Assembly (NCBI GenBank): GCA_022563855.1
Contig: JADFMN010000010.1
Span: forward strand, 54,674 to 118,673
Origin: Armatimonadota bacterium
GTDB taxonomy: Bacteria; Armatimonadota; Fimbriimonadia; Fimbriimonadales; Fimbriimonadaceae
Length of the DNA: 64,000 nucleotides
Direction: 5' to 3'
Shown here: piece by piece, positions 45,170 through 53,097 of the stretch
How positions within the stretch are numbered: the first letter of the stretch is position 1
How the letters are laid out: each line of letters begins with the position of its first letter
The notes under the pieces: model-generated
Databases searched by the model: none
Told to the model about the DNA's origin: nothing
Seen by the model: the letters and a program-made list of their open reading frames with translations, nothing else
Translations under genes and position numbers: made by a program

Positions 45170-46069
45170 ATGAAGAAGCTGTACGGATTGGTTCTAATCG
45201 CACTCGCGGTCACGCCGCTACAAAGCGGCGCGCAACAGGATGCCGACGCTGGCAAGGAAGGTGAACTCAAGATCGCATTCACTTCCGATCATGACGGCAA
45301 CTGGGACATCTACGTCATGAATGCGGACGGCTCAGCAATAACGCGATTGACACACAACGAGGCTGTAGATTGGCGGCCCGCATTTAGCCTTGATGGTTCG
45401 AAGATCGCATTTGCGTCCAACCGTGACGGCAACCGCGAAATCTACGTCATGAACGCAGACGGCACCGACGAAAGACGAGTGACGAATAACTTTCAGCAAG
45501 ATAACAACCCCGCGTTCAGCCCAGACGGTTCGCGGATCGTATATGAGTCGTACGCTGCCGATACCCCCGATGTTTTCGTCATGAATGCGGACGGCTCCGG
45601 GCAGAAGAGGCTAACGACATCTGGCGGGCGGGATCCTGCCTTCAGCCCAGACGGTTTGAAAATCGTGTATCACGCATACGGCGTGGACACCTCCGATATT
45701 CTGGCCATGAACACCTCCGACATCTTCGTGATGAACGCAGACGGCACAGGAAAGATACAGTTAACAAGTAACGAAATTCCGGTTAGCGGCGACGCTCCAA
45801 CGTTTAGCCCTGACGGAGCGAAAATAGCGTTTGGGGGCATTTACATCATGAATGCGGACGGCACAGCGGTAACGCGGTTGACGAGAAACGAGTCGGCGGA
45901 TTCCGACCCTGCGTTCAGCCCAGACGGTTCAAAGATCGTGTTCATGTCCCATCGGAACGAGGTTTTGGGAATATTCATCATGAACGTGGACGGCACAGGC
46001 GTGATTCGGCTGACGAAATCCGACCGTATCGGTATGGATCCGTCCGTTGCGCTTGTCAAGACGAACTGA
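45170..46069 (+). CDS. PD40/TolB-like beta-propeller protein 5
   Basis: 299 aa. Sec signal without lipobox, then six PD40 blades. Between blades 3 and 4 a short duplication (I-L-A-M-N-T-S-D-I-F-V-M-N-A-D-G) adds part of a blade. The ending differs from the other copies (V-A-L-V-K-T-N). The next gene starts 42 nt downstream without its own cassette and may be co-transcribed. Confidence 0.87.
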   Translation: MKKLYGLVLIALAVTPLQSGAQQDADAGKEGELKIAFTSDHDGNWDIYVMNADGSAITRLTHNEAVDWRPAFSLDGSKIAFASNRDGNREIYVMNADGTDERRVTNNFQQDNNPAFSPDGSRIVYESYAADTPDVFVMNADGSGQKRLTTSGGRDPAFSPDGLKIVYHAYGVDTSDILAMNTSDIFVMNADGTGKIQLTSNEIPVSGDAPTFSPDGAKIAFGGIYIMNADGTAVTRLTRNESADSDPAFSPDGSKIVFMSHRNEVLGIFIMNVDGTGVIRLTKSDRIGMDPSVALVKTN

Positions 46070-46111
46070 CCGGCGAACGAACACCAATTCGCGACGTGCA
46101 AAGATTGAATC

Positions 46112-46528
46112 ATGAAGAAGCCGCACATTTTGCTAGCCGTGCTTGGCATCCTCTTACTCTTTGTAAGTTGGCAGGTTGGTTCGTTCGTCGGAATGGTTGG
46201 CCAGCGTCGTGCCGATGCAGGCGAACTATATCCTAAGCAGATTGCTGCGGCCTACGAGTCCTCGATACGTGGCGAGACAGATCACTTGAACGCAAATCCG
46301 ATATTCAAATACGTGTCGGAAGACTTCCTTGCCCTGGACGAGGAGTTTGGGGCCGTCGAGGAATACAAGCTCGACTACATGGAGCCACATTTCCTCGGAG
46401 TGCATCATCAGTTTATCGTCAACGTCAAGCGTGATAACGAGTGGTCGACGGAGTACTGGTTCGCGACCGACCTTCGTCCTTTTACTGACGTCAAGCGAGC
46501 GGACGGCACGCCGATGTTCGAAGATTAA
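46112..46528 (+). CDS. Hypothetical membrane-anchored protein
   Basis: 138 aa. The N-terminal signal anchor (M-K-K-P-H-I-L-L-A-V-L-G-I-L-L-L-F) is followed by a soluble alpha/beta domain ending F-A-T-D-L-R-P-F-T-D. No family recognised; the cystatin- or NTF2-like size suggests a small binding domain. Lacks the 66-nt cassette, so probably depends on the promoter of the preceding propeller gene. Confidence 0.65.
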   Translation: MKKPHILLAVLGILLLFVSWQVGSFVGMVGQRRADAGELYPKQIAAAYESSIRGETDHLNANPIFKYVSEDFLALDEEFGAVEEYKLDYMEPHFLGVHHQFIVNVKRDNEWSTEYWFATDLRPFTDVKRADGTPMFED

Positions 46529-46561
46529 CACTTGAACACCGGCGCACCGCCCCGGCAAAAG

Positions 46562-46670
46562 CTAAGGAACTGTAACAGCAGTCGAAACCGCTGACAAGAA
46601 ACCGACGCGGGCGTTGTCTTCCATGCCTTGCACGCGGAACTGGCGTTGATTGCTAAAAGCCGTGGCATAG
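46562..46670 (-). pseudogene. Remnant 3' end of a lost convergent gene, copy 3
   Basis: Minus-strand frame R-Q-F-R-V-Q-G-M-E-D-N-A-R-V-G-F-L-S-A-V ending in TAG at 46,562-46,564. It is homologous to the remnants at 40,996 and 43,326. Confidence 0.5.
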
Positions 46671-46677
46671 TAGAGGT

Positions 46678-47103
46678 GTGACGAATAGGCGGAAGATCTG
46701 GTGGATCGTCGGGAGCTTCGTGTTGCTCGTGGTCGCTTCCGGAGCCTTCGGCTGGTTGACAGGGCCCACTCCAGACAAGCTCCACCGTGAGGCCCTGGCG
46801 ATCGTGCGCGAATATGGCTTCGTACAAGTTGAACCCGGGTATTTGATTAATTATGCCCCCGGATTCTCGGCACCCGAGTATTACGAAGCGAAGGGGCTGG
46901 ACGAAAGTGAGATCAAGAGAATCGAGGAAAGGCTTGACTCGGCGTGCAAGGGCGGCACGCGGAGCGAGATAACGAAAGGGGGTACTGGAACGATGTGGCA
47001 CTCTGATGACTCTCAGAGTCTGGCGCTCTACGTATATTTCTACACGAGCCCTGGCGGTGACGTTGTCTCGCTAAATATCCAATTGCAGGACAAGAGGTTC
47101 TAA
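46678..47103 (+). CDS. Small membrane-anchored protein, family A copy 2
   Basis: 141 aa from GTG. First ~55 residues nearly identical to the protein at 43,442-43,870 (single transmembrane helix, then D-K-L-H-R-E-A-L-A-I-V-R-E-Y-G-F). The middle differs. The segment C-K-G-G-T-R-S-E-I-T-K-G-G-T-G-T-M-W-H is again shared. The mixture of conserved and divergent blocks suggests segmental exchange after duplication. Confidence 0.7.
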   Translation: MTNRRKIWWIVGSFVLLVVASGAFGWLTGPTPDKLHREALAIVREYGFVQVEPGYLINYAPGFSAPEYYEAKGLDESEIKRIEERLDSACKGGTRSEITKGGTGTMWHSDDSQSLALYVYFYTSPGGDVVSLNIQLQDKRF

Positions 47104-47205
47104 ACTAGCCCCTGGGATCGAGTCAAGTCCTGGTGGCCCTGGTGATCTAAAGCGACTGAAAGCAACTACAGTCGGGGCGGCGAAGCGGTCGACGCTCCCG
47201 TGTTG

Positions 47206-47271
47206 TATAGTGGATGTAAGCCTAACCTCCGATTCTGCGGACGCGGAGGCGAGACAAGAGAGGATTGACGG
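47206..47271 (+). promoter_or_regulatory. Array cassette copy 6
   Basis: TATAGT at 47,206, hairpin 47,226-47,249 and ATG at 47,272, again 66 nt. This copy drives a non-propeller gene. Confidence 0.6.
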
Positions 47272-47979
47272 ATGAACAAGCTGTATGGACTGGTCTTGAT
47301 CGCAATAGCGGCCACGCCCCTGATGTTCTCGCTCGGGTGTAGTTACACGGAGACCATGTCCTCTAATGGAGAAGGTGGGGCAGAACGTGCCAGCGAGGAG
47401 TACGTGAAGGCCAAGGGGCAAAGTGAGGAGCGTTTGACAGAGACGAATACGTCGAACGCCACGAGCATCGGAATTGATCCTGAGGAGCAGTTTCGGGTTG
47501 ACAAGGATCGACTGGCCCGGCAAGTCGATCGACTGGCGGCGACAGACGTGTTCCAGACGCCGTTTAATGTTGAGCTGTCCGCAGATACGGAGACAGGGAA
47601 TTCTGTTCTTCGCATCTTGCGCCCGACGGATGGGCCTGCAGTCGGACCAGGCCGGGTGGCAACCGAACTGCTAGCGACGGTTGTGTTCAAAGGAGGGCCA
47701 GATGGCGAACACGATGAGCTGTCTCTGTCGAGCCACGTAGAAACCTCCGATCAATTCAAATTGAATACATTAATCGCCCAGAAGCTTCTAGTTTGGATGA
47801 GAACGAATCGACTGCGGGAGCTCGAATTCCGGTGTCGGTATTTCGGTATCGGCGAGGGGAGCGGAGAGGTAGACGTTGAAATTGCACACTTACCGTTGAC
47901 ACCTGACGCCTATACCTGGCTAACTTATAACATAAAGAGTGGCCAGCTTCGGTACACCTATCCCTGGTCGGAAGATTAA
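47272..47979 (+). CDS. Lipoprotein of unknown function with borrowed array leader and signal
   Basis: 235 aa. Residues 1-30 ([20 protein letters not shown] then L-G-C-S) are nearly the same as in propeller 1 (39,973), including the lipobox. The mature part is unrelated: an acidic linker, then an alpha/beta domain with V-L-R-I-L-R-P-T-D-G-P-A-V-G and a C-terminal L-R-Y-T-Y-P-W. No PD40 blades. The same promoter cassette precedes it, so promoter, leader and signal peptide moved together. Confidence 0.72.
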   Translation: MNKLYGLVLIAIAATPLMFSLGCSYTETMSSNGEGGAERASEEYVKAKGQSEERLTETNTSNATSIGIDPEEQFRVDKDRLARQVDRLAATDVFQTPFNVELSADTETGNSVLRILRPTDGPAVGPGRVATELLATVVFKGGPDGEHDELSLSSHVETSDQFKLNTLIAQKLLVWMRTNRLRELEFRCRYFGIGEGSGEVDVEIAHLPLTPDAYTWLTYNIKSGQLRYTYPWSED

Positions 47980-48054
47980 CCGAACAGCGGTCCGGTCACG
48001 ATGACATACGACAACAACGGAAACTGGGGCGACGCGCGCCGCCCAGGGGACAGA

Positions 48055-48165
48055 CTAAGGCACGGTCACAGCGGACGAGACCGCAGACAGAACGCCGGTG
48101 CGGAAGTGGTCCTCCATGCCTTGCAAGCTGAACTCGCGCTGCTCACCGACAGAGAAGGGTGCAAT
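48055..48165 (-). pseudogene. Remnant 3' end of a lost convergent gene, copy 4
   Basis: Minus-strand frame ending L-S-A-V-S-S-A-V-T-V-P and TAG at 48,055. It is the same tail as the three other remnants of the array. Confidence 0.5.
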
Positions 48166-48171
48166 TCCAGA

Positions 48172-48423
48172 CGACGCCAAAGGCAACCGACAACTAGGCG
48201 ACAGCGAAGCGGGCGACGTGCACCCAGCTTGTTTCACGGCGACGCCGAAGGCAGACGACAATCAGGCGACAACGAAGTGGCCGACGTTCCCCCTGGGCCG
48301 TCCTTCACGGCGACGCCGAAGGCAGACGACAACTAGGCGACAGCGTAGCGGACGACATGTCCCTCCCTTTTCACGGCGACGCCGAAGGCAGACGACAACC
48401 AGGCGACAGCGTAGCGGGCGACG
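48172..48423. repeat. Four spaced copies of the ~47-nt array repeat
   Basis: Copies start near 48,172, 48,238, 48,309 and 48,375, separated by 17-24 nt that often end in TTTCAC or CTTCAC. They are related to 39,738-39,900. The gap 47,980-48,545 holds this array and the remnant at 48,055, and no gene that I can support. Confidence 0.65.
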
Positions 48424-48545
48424 TTTCCCGAGAACCCCACCCGCAGGTTCATTTGAACCTAATCAGACGTTGCTCGCATGTTTGGAACGTCAGCTTCCTC
48501 AGTTCTCGGCACAGGTGTCAAAGGATCGGCTTGGCCACCCATCAG

Positions 48546-49298
48546 TCACTCCTCTCGAGGCCCGAGAATGCTCTCGCAGACTTGGAGATACCACGCCAAA
48601 AAGTCATTTAGTTCATTCCAGGCGTTCTCGAGGTCTCGATTTGTCAGTATTGGATCTGCATAGTCTTTCCATGGTTGTCGACTGTGCGTGAAGCAGACGC
48701 TCCATTCGCCGTCGTCAATGGCGTGCACGTATAAATGAAATTCGTGGACTCGCTGTCTGCGCAATTCCATGATCTTAAGGTAGTTGGCAAGCCTTGAGCT
48801 GTCCGGCTTAGGGTCGTACATTTCTCCCAAATGTCGCCGTAGTAGTTTCTCCCACTTTTTCTCCTCCCAGTCCTTACCCACCATAGTCTGTACCACTAGG
48901 ACGCCATGCAGCGTCTGAAGCTGTCTTGTGAATTCGAGCAAGTGCTGTTGGAACACGTAGAAGTGATTGAGCACGCCAGATACAAGTACTTCAAGCTCCG
49001 CTTCAGCCTGCTTGGACTTCGCATCGCGAGCCGCCCAAATTTCGTCAATGCCCTCTGGGATTAGATCAGATTCCTTTATTTGCCACGCATTGTCTTGCAC
49101 AATTGAAATGTAGCGATTGGCGGAATTCAGAAACATCTGCAATGAACTTCTCAGCAGCACATGCGCTGCCTCGCACTCCTGCAGGTCGCTGTCGATACGT
49201 GCTTGCACGCCAAGCTTTTCATCCAGGTATGAGGCGAAAGCGACTAGTGGGGTGACCAGGGCGTTGCCGGTACTGCTGACGTAGAAGAGCTTTTTCAC
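48546..49298 (-). CDS. Hypothetical helical protein
   Basis: 250 aa, mostly long helices (residues about 25-75 and 90-150), for example A-R-D-A-K-S-K-Q-A-E-A-E-L-E-V-L-V. It has no signal peptide or membrane segment beyond a weakly hydrophobic N-terminus (S-S-T-G-N-A-L-V-T-P-L-V-A-F). C-terminal half includes D-D-G-E-W-S-V-C-F-T-H-S and W-N-E-L-N-D-F-L-A-W-Y. No family recognised. Confidence 0.6.
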   Translation of the reverse strand: MKKLFYVSSTGNALVTPLVAFASYLDEKLGVQARIDSDLQECEAAHVLLRSSLQMFLNSANRYISIVQDNAWQIKESDLIPEGIDEIWAARDAKSKQAEAELEVLVSGVLNHFYVFQQHLLEFTRQLQTLHGVLVVQTMVGKDWEEKKWEKLLRRHLGEMYDPKPDSSRLANYLKIMELRRQRVHEFHLYVHAIDDGEWSVCFTHSRQPWKDYADPILTNRDLENAWNELNDFLAWYLQVCESILGPREE

Positions 49299-49575
49299 TT
49301 GCCTCGAGTTTAGCCGTTGCTATTCCACGTGCCGTTCAGTATCATTTCGTCAAGAGAGAAGAAGTCCGCAAGCGACCGGTGACCAGGGTAACGGGTGGCA
49401 CCGTTGTTCCAGGCCGTAGGACGGGCCGGGCTCACTCCCGGCACGTTGTGAACGGCGCACAAACCCCACCCACAGGTTCGTTTGAACCTAAGGCACGGCG
49501 GTCGTGTACTGAGAAGCGTGATAGACCTACCAGAACTCAATCACGTTAACGGATGTGGTGCGTTGATTGTTAGTT

Positions 49576-50274
49576 CTAGATGAAACCGTCCAAATAATAG
49601 GCTGGTGTAACTGCTGACAGTTTTCCACCTGTGTCATCGGAAATCGTGCCGTGCATGATCCCAACGCACAAGGTCTTTTCCCGCGTCGACGTCATTCCTC
49701 CCACGACCATATAGGCTAAGTCAAATATCGGGCATCCGCTGTATCCGCCGACACTTGGGTTCTCTAAGCAAAAGAACTCGCATGGGGTATGAGTATCGGA
49801 TCGCAACAGCGTGATAAGTGCCGATGACGCGTAAGATCTGTAAGTTAGCGGGCTGAACAGGCCTTGGGCACCGAGCCCATGTGGAAAACCGACGGAGGTC
49901 AACTCGAAGTCTCTTGAAACAGGTGTTTTTTGTAAGTGAAAGTGATCAAGAGGAAAGAAGCGCTTTGTCATATGAGCTTCAATTGCAGGGGTCATGGTAA
50001 GGGGCAGGACGGAGATGTCCGCAACAGGATGATGGCGCCAGGCTAACTTTGGGCTGAACGCTACGAGAGCCAATTCCAAGCTTTTCCCCGCTTGATCGCT
50101 TAGTACGACTTTGGAATCTGCGCCGCATGATTTCGCAACGTGTGTTGCAGTGACGATGTATGGCTCAGTGCTGTTCTTAGATACGAAAATGCCCGTGCCG
50201 ATTTTTTCCTTGCCGTTTTGCGGTGTTCTCAAATTGAGAACTACCCGAAATGTATCGTCTCGTCTCAAGATCAT
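49576..50274 (-). CDS. Trypsin-like serine peptidase domain protein
   Basis: 232 aa with no signal peptide. The chymotrypsin-fold triad can be placed: His in Y-I-V-T-A-T-H-V-A (about 45), Asp in H-P-V-A-D-I-S-V-L-P-L (about 86) and Ser in P-S-V-G-G-Y-S-G-C-P-I-F-D (about 178). The oxyanion region and following strand (V-V-G-G-M-T-S) fit. A cytosolic single-domain trypsin-like peptidase in a repeat-rich accessory region could be defence-related or signalling. That is speculation. Confidence 0.8.
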   Translation of the reverse strand: MILRRDDTFRVVLNLRTPQNGKEKIGTGIFVSKNSTEPYIVTATHVAKSCGADSKVVLSDQAGKSLELALVAFSPKLAWRHHPVADISVLPLTMTPAIEAHMTKRFFPLDHFHLQKTPVSRDFELTSVGFPHGLGAQGLFSPLTYRSYASSALITLLRSDTHTPCEFFCLENPSVGGYSGCPIFDLAYMVVGGMTSTREKTLCVGIMHGTISDDTGGKLSAVTPAYYLDGFI

Positions 50275-50324
50275 TTCTGCGCTCGTTTCTGGGTATCGAT
50301 GCTGGCCCCGTTCACATTGTGCTC

Positions 50325-50401
50325 CACGGTCTGACCCGTCAGGGCAGACCGTGCTGCTAAATACCGTTCACGTTCCCGGTCTGCACGGGTGTCAGACCGG
50401 G
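50325..50401. repeat. Paired hairpins with the same CGGTCTG/CAGACCG stem
   Basis: CACGGTCTG (50,325-50,333) pairs with 50,345-50,353, and CCCGGTCTG (50,375-50,383) pairs with 50,393-50,401. Both stems are 9 bp and perfect. They sit between the divergent peptidase and GIY-YIG-like genes, so they could be operators or REP elements. Confidence 0.6.
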
Positions 50402-50490
50402 CGAGTCGCGATTACCAGGCAGACAAGAGGCAACTCGTTCTTGAACTTGGACCCGGGACCGCTTCGCCCACTAAGTGTATACTCGTCTAC

Positions 50491-50778
50491 ATGGCCAAAA
50501 AGACAGTACGGATGAACAAGTCCGGGGTCGACAAACTCCCTGACGACAAACCAGTAGTCTACAAGATCAAGTCCGACAGCGGCAAGAATAACTACACCGG
50601 CATCGCGAAGAGGGGCAACGTGCAGGAGCGCGTTGGTGACCACCTCAAGGGCGGCAAGGACTACGTGCCCGGTACGAAAGTCCAGATCGAGCAGAAGAAG
50701 TCTATCTCGGAGGCGAGGCAACAAGAGAAGCGGATCATCAAGCAGCAACAGCCAAAGTACAACAAACAGGACAAGTAG
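50491..50778 (+). CDS. Small GIY-YIG-like protein
   Basis: 95 aa from ATG 50,491 (an in-frame extension to 50,389 crosses the hairpins). The pattern V-V-Y-K-I ... N-Y-T-G-I-A-K-R-G-N-V-Q-E-R-V-G-D-H-L and then S-I-S-E-A-R-Q-Q-E-K-R-I-I-K-Q fits a minimal GIY-YIG nuclease core with Y, YxG, R, H and E in the expected order. The glycine of GIY is replaced (V-V-Y). Very basic C-terminus. Could be a structural or inactive relative. Confidence 0.55.
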   Translation: MAKKTVRMNKSGVDKLPDDKPVVYKIKSDSGKNNYTGIAKRGNVQERVGDHLKGGKDYVPGTKVQIEQKKSISEARQQEKRIIKQQQPKYNKQDK

Positions 50779-50799
50779 GCAGCGACGGGTGACCAGGCT

Positions 50800-50950
50800 A
50801 GCGGGTGGCGCTGTTGTTCGGATGCGTGTGCCGAGCAGCAGTGGGTGAGGGCAGTTGCAACCGCCACAGCAGAGCCAACAGCCAACGCAGCGCGAGCGAA
50901 GGGGGAGCCACGACAAGAGCATCACGCGCGCTGCCTGACCTTTAGCTGCG
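50800..50950 (+). repeat. ~150-nt dispersed repeat, copy A
   Basis: Begins GCGGGTGGCGCTGTTGTTCG and runs through GGGCAGTTGCAACCGCCACA to a CACGCGCGCTGCCTGACC end. Copies B (52,262-52,410) and C (53,098-53,257) have the same orientation. Shorter pieces lie near 49,375 and 54,260. No frame is conserved. Confidence 0.7.
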
Positions 50951-51086
50951 ATCGAAGAGTTAAACTTCGGAGCCCTCTCCCCGCGCGAGGATCAGTCGTT
51001 CTTCTTGTCGTCCATCTCCGACGGGGTGGACGGCACAGGGTACGTGCTCTGCGACGCTGTCGGCGCAGTCGCCGCGTCGCCCGTAG

Positions 51087-51968
51087 CTAGGCGGCCATCA
51101 TCAACGAAGACACTTCCGAGCCTTTCTCGTACGAAGTCTCTCCGATACTCGGCATAACCGCAGGGTCGATTCCGAGCCGAGCACAGGCCAGAACATCCAA
51201 TTCGTCACTCTGTATTCCGGGCACCGCGAATAGATTCATCGAATCTGCGACCGCCGACGCCACACAGGCGATGTCAGCGAAAGTGCACGCCTCGTCCGGA
51301 CAGTCCAGCGGCGAGTGATGGTGCCTAATCGCAAGGACAGTGTCGTTCGGGAGCTGGAATTCTTCGGCCACCACTGCAGACAGCTCTGCGTGGTTGAACC
51401 CCATGCAGTGCTCTTCGACCTCGATCAGCGAACAATCCGGCGTCCTCTCCACGCCCGAACGCACGTGCATCAAGGAAATGGGCTGGTGAATAGCAAGGAA
51501 CAGGTACCCGATGTCCTGAAACAGTCCGGCAAGATAGTACTTTTCAGGTGCCGGTCGATTGTTTTGCCTTGCCAAATGATCACAGATGAATGCCGTCGTC
51601 ACTGAGCGACGCCTAAACACCTCCTCGTCGAAAATGCCGCGCGTAGATGTATTCGCGCTCAGACTTGACATCGCCAGAGTCATCATGATCCGGTAAAGCT
51701 CGTCGAAACCGAGCAGTTCTATCGCAAACCTGACGCTTTTGATTTCTATGGCGCCAAACATAGCCGATGAGGCGAGCTTGACGAGGCTTGCTGCAAGAGT
51801 CGGCATTCGATTTGCCTCGTTCTCGATTGCTTGTGCGGAAGCGTCGGACCGTATCAGCCCCATGATCTTCAACGCATGTTCTGCGCCCAAGAAGTGAGGC
51901 GATCCGCGCTTAATGAGCAGCCTCATTTGCTCCAAGCTAGCACCGTCTAGTCGAAGATGATTCTTCAT
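51087..51968 (-). CDS. HDOD-domain signalling protein
   Basis: 293 aa. The HDOD domain covers about 15-220: R-M-P-T-L-A-A-S-L-V-K-L-A-S-S-A-M-F-G, A-I-E-L-L-G-F-D-E-L-Y-R-I and Y-L-A-G-L-F-Q-D-I-G-Y-L-F-L. Typical HDOD proteins lack the full HD catalytic set; here H-H-H-S-P at about 226 is the HD-like remnant. They act in two-component, motility or cyclic-di-GMP circuits, but no partner gene is adjacent. Confidence 0.88.
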   Translation of the reverse strand: MKNHLRLDGASLEQMRLLIKRGSPHFLGAEHALKIMGLIRSDASAQAIENEANRMPTLAASLVKLASSAMFGAIEIKSVRFAIELLGFDELYRIMMTLAMSSLSANTSTRGIFDEEVFRRRSVTTAFICDHLARQNNRPAPEKYYLAGLFQDIGYLFLAIHQPISLMHVRSGVERTPDCSLIEVEEHCMGFNHAELSAVVAEEFQLPNDTVLAIRHHHSPLDCPDEACTFADIACVASAVADSMNLFAVPGIQSDELDVLACARLGIDPAVMPSIGETSYEKGSEVSSLMMAA

Positions 51969-52506
51969 TTCGGACTCCCCATAAGCATCCTCTTTGATCC
52001 ACCTGTTCTATGTCGTGCCAGATTCTGTATCAAACAATAGGCCGACCTTTCCAGTTTGTTGCGCCTGTCTTGTGTTTTGAAGCTAGAATCGCGTGGGGAA
52101 CATAAGAATATCTGTGCGTTTCATACGCATTTCATAGATGCTCTTGACAGCTGGGTGCTTGGTCTCTGACGAGCTCACCAGAATCAAGTTGAGTCTGCCC
52201 TGTGGACATCAGCTAGGGAACGGTCAGGGGCTCGCCAAGTGCTATCGACGCGAGCGCAAACCGGCGAGGCGTGGCACTGTTGTTCGGATGCGTGTGCCGA
52301 GCAGCAGTGGGTGAGGGCAGTTGCAACCGCCACAGCAGACCGAACAGCCAACGCAGCGCAAGCGAAGGGAGAGCCACGACGAAGGGCATCACGCGCTGCC
52401 TGACCTGCGGTTGGCGAGCGCACCCGGCTACCCCGTCCTGAGTCCGAAAGGAACATTTGAGGAGAGAATCTGATCCAATGCTGCCAGGAACCGATACAAT
52501 ATTGGT
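51969..52506. repeat. Intergenic region with ~150-nt repeat, copy B
   Basis: Positions 52,262-52,410 are copy B of the repeat at 50,800-50,950. At 52,212 the minus strand ends L-G-E-P-L-T-V-P then TAG, similar to the remnant tails of the PD40 array. GATACAATAT at 52,493-52,502 may be the -10 region of the next gene. No gene is seen. Confidence 0.6.
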
Positions 52507-53073
52507 ATGAGGTCTTATGTCATCGCTTTAGGCGTGGCCGTCGCGTTTGCGTTGGTCGCATGCAACAAGGACAGTGCCCAGGCACGGGAGCCGACCATCA
52601 GTTCACCACAGGAAAATGTGGCGACCAGCTCACCCGAGATGTCGATGGGCGACGGCGCACCTGCTATCGGCGCCAAAGCCCCGTCGATCACTGTCGCGAA
52701 CTCCACCAACATCGACGGAGCAGTCCCGAACCTCGACGACTATCTCGGACAGGTCGTCGTGCTCGATTTTTGGGCCTACTGGTGAGGCCCATGCCGGGCC
52801 TCGGTACCAGCGCACAACACGCTGTACCAGGCCTATAAAGACCAAGGTTTGGTCTTCATTGGAATCCACTGCGACGATTGGGACGAAGCGGTCAAAGCAG
52901 TCGATGAGATTCCGATCGAGTTCCCGATCACGAACGACGTCGACGGGGCTTCGCAAAAAGCCTACGGATTATTGGGCTACCCGACGGTCTATGTGATCGA
53001 CAAGAAGGGCGTCCTCCGCGACATCGACCCCGTCGATCTCGAGGGGGTTGTGCAGGAACTACTGAACGAGTAA
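52507..53073 (+). CDS. Selenocysteine-containing TlpA/thioredoxin-like lipoprotein (UGPC)
   Basis: 188 aa if the in-frame UGA at 52,783-52,785 (codon 93) is selenocysteine. The lipoprotein signal ends L-V-A-C (Cys at about 19). Residues about 60-188 are a TlpA-type thioredoxin fold: V-V-V-L-D-F-W-A-Y-W-U-G-P-C-R-A-S-V-P, where family members have W-C-G-P-C, then the helix H-N-T-L-Y-Q-A-Y-K-D-Q-G, and the cis-proline loop L-L-G-Y-P-T-V-Y-V-I-D. The frame is open on both sides with no other defect. The resolving Cys96 is kept. It probably reduces periplasmic disulfides. Gene callers would split it into 92-aa and 75-aa pieces. Direct repeats B and C flank it. Confidence 0.88.
52784..52828 (+). 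promoter_or_regulatory. Candidate SECIS region of the TlpA-like gene
   Basis: Two hairpins. GAGGCCC (beginning inside UGA) pairs with GGGCCTC across ATGCC. GGTAC-C-AGCG (52,803-52,812) pairs with CGCTGTACC (52,820-52,828) around CACAACA with one bulged C. The second begins 17 nt after UGA. Neither is a perfect copy of the E. coli consensus. Confidence 0.45.
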
Positions 53074-53097
53074 AGCGTCTTCTAGCCCGGGATCGGG

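Noticed and set aside
48172..48423. CRISPR-like array (repeats with short spacers)
   Set aside because: Repeats of about 47 nt are degenerate, occur singly elsewhere, the spacers share ends (TTTCAC), and no cas genes are present.
50992..51086. Possible gene tail downstream of the HDOD gene (ends S-E-M-D-D-K-K-N-D, stop)
   Set aside because: Protein-like for about 30 residues but overlaps the HDOD 3' end in another frame and has no start; too weak to call.
52507..52785. Nonsense-mutated TlpA pseudogene
   Set aside because: The UGA is exactly at the catalytic Cys, both flanking frames are intact, and a second gene in the window shows the same behaviour twice.
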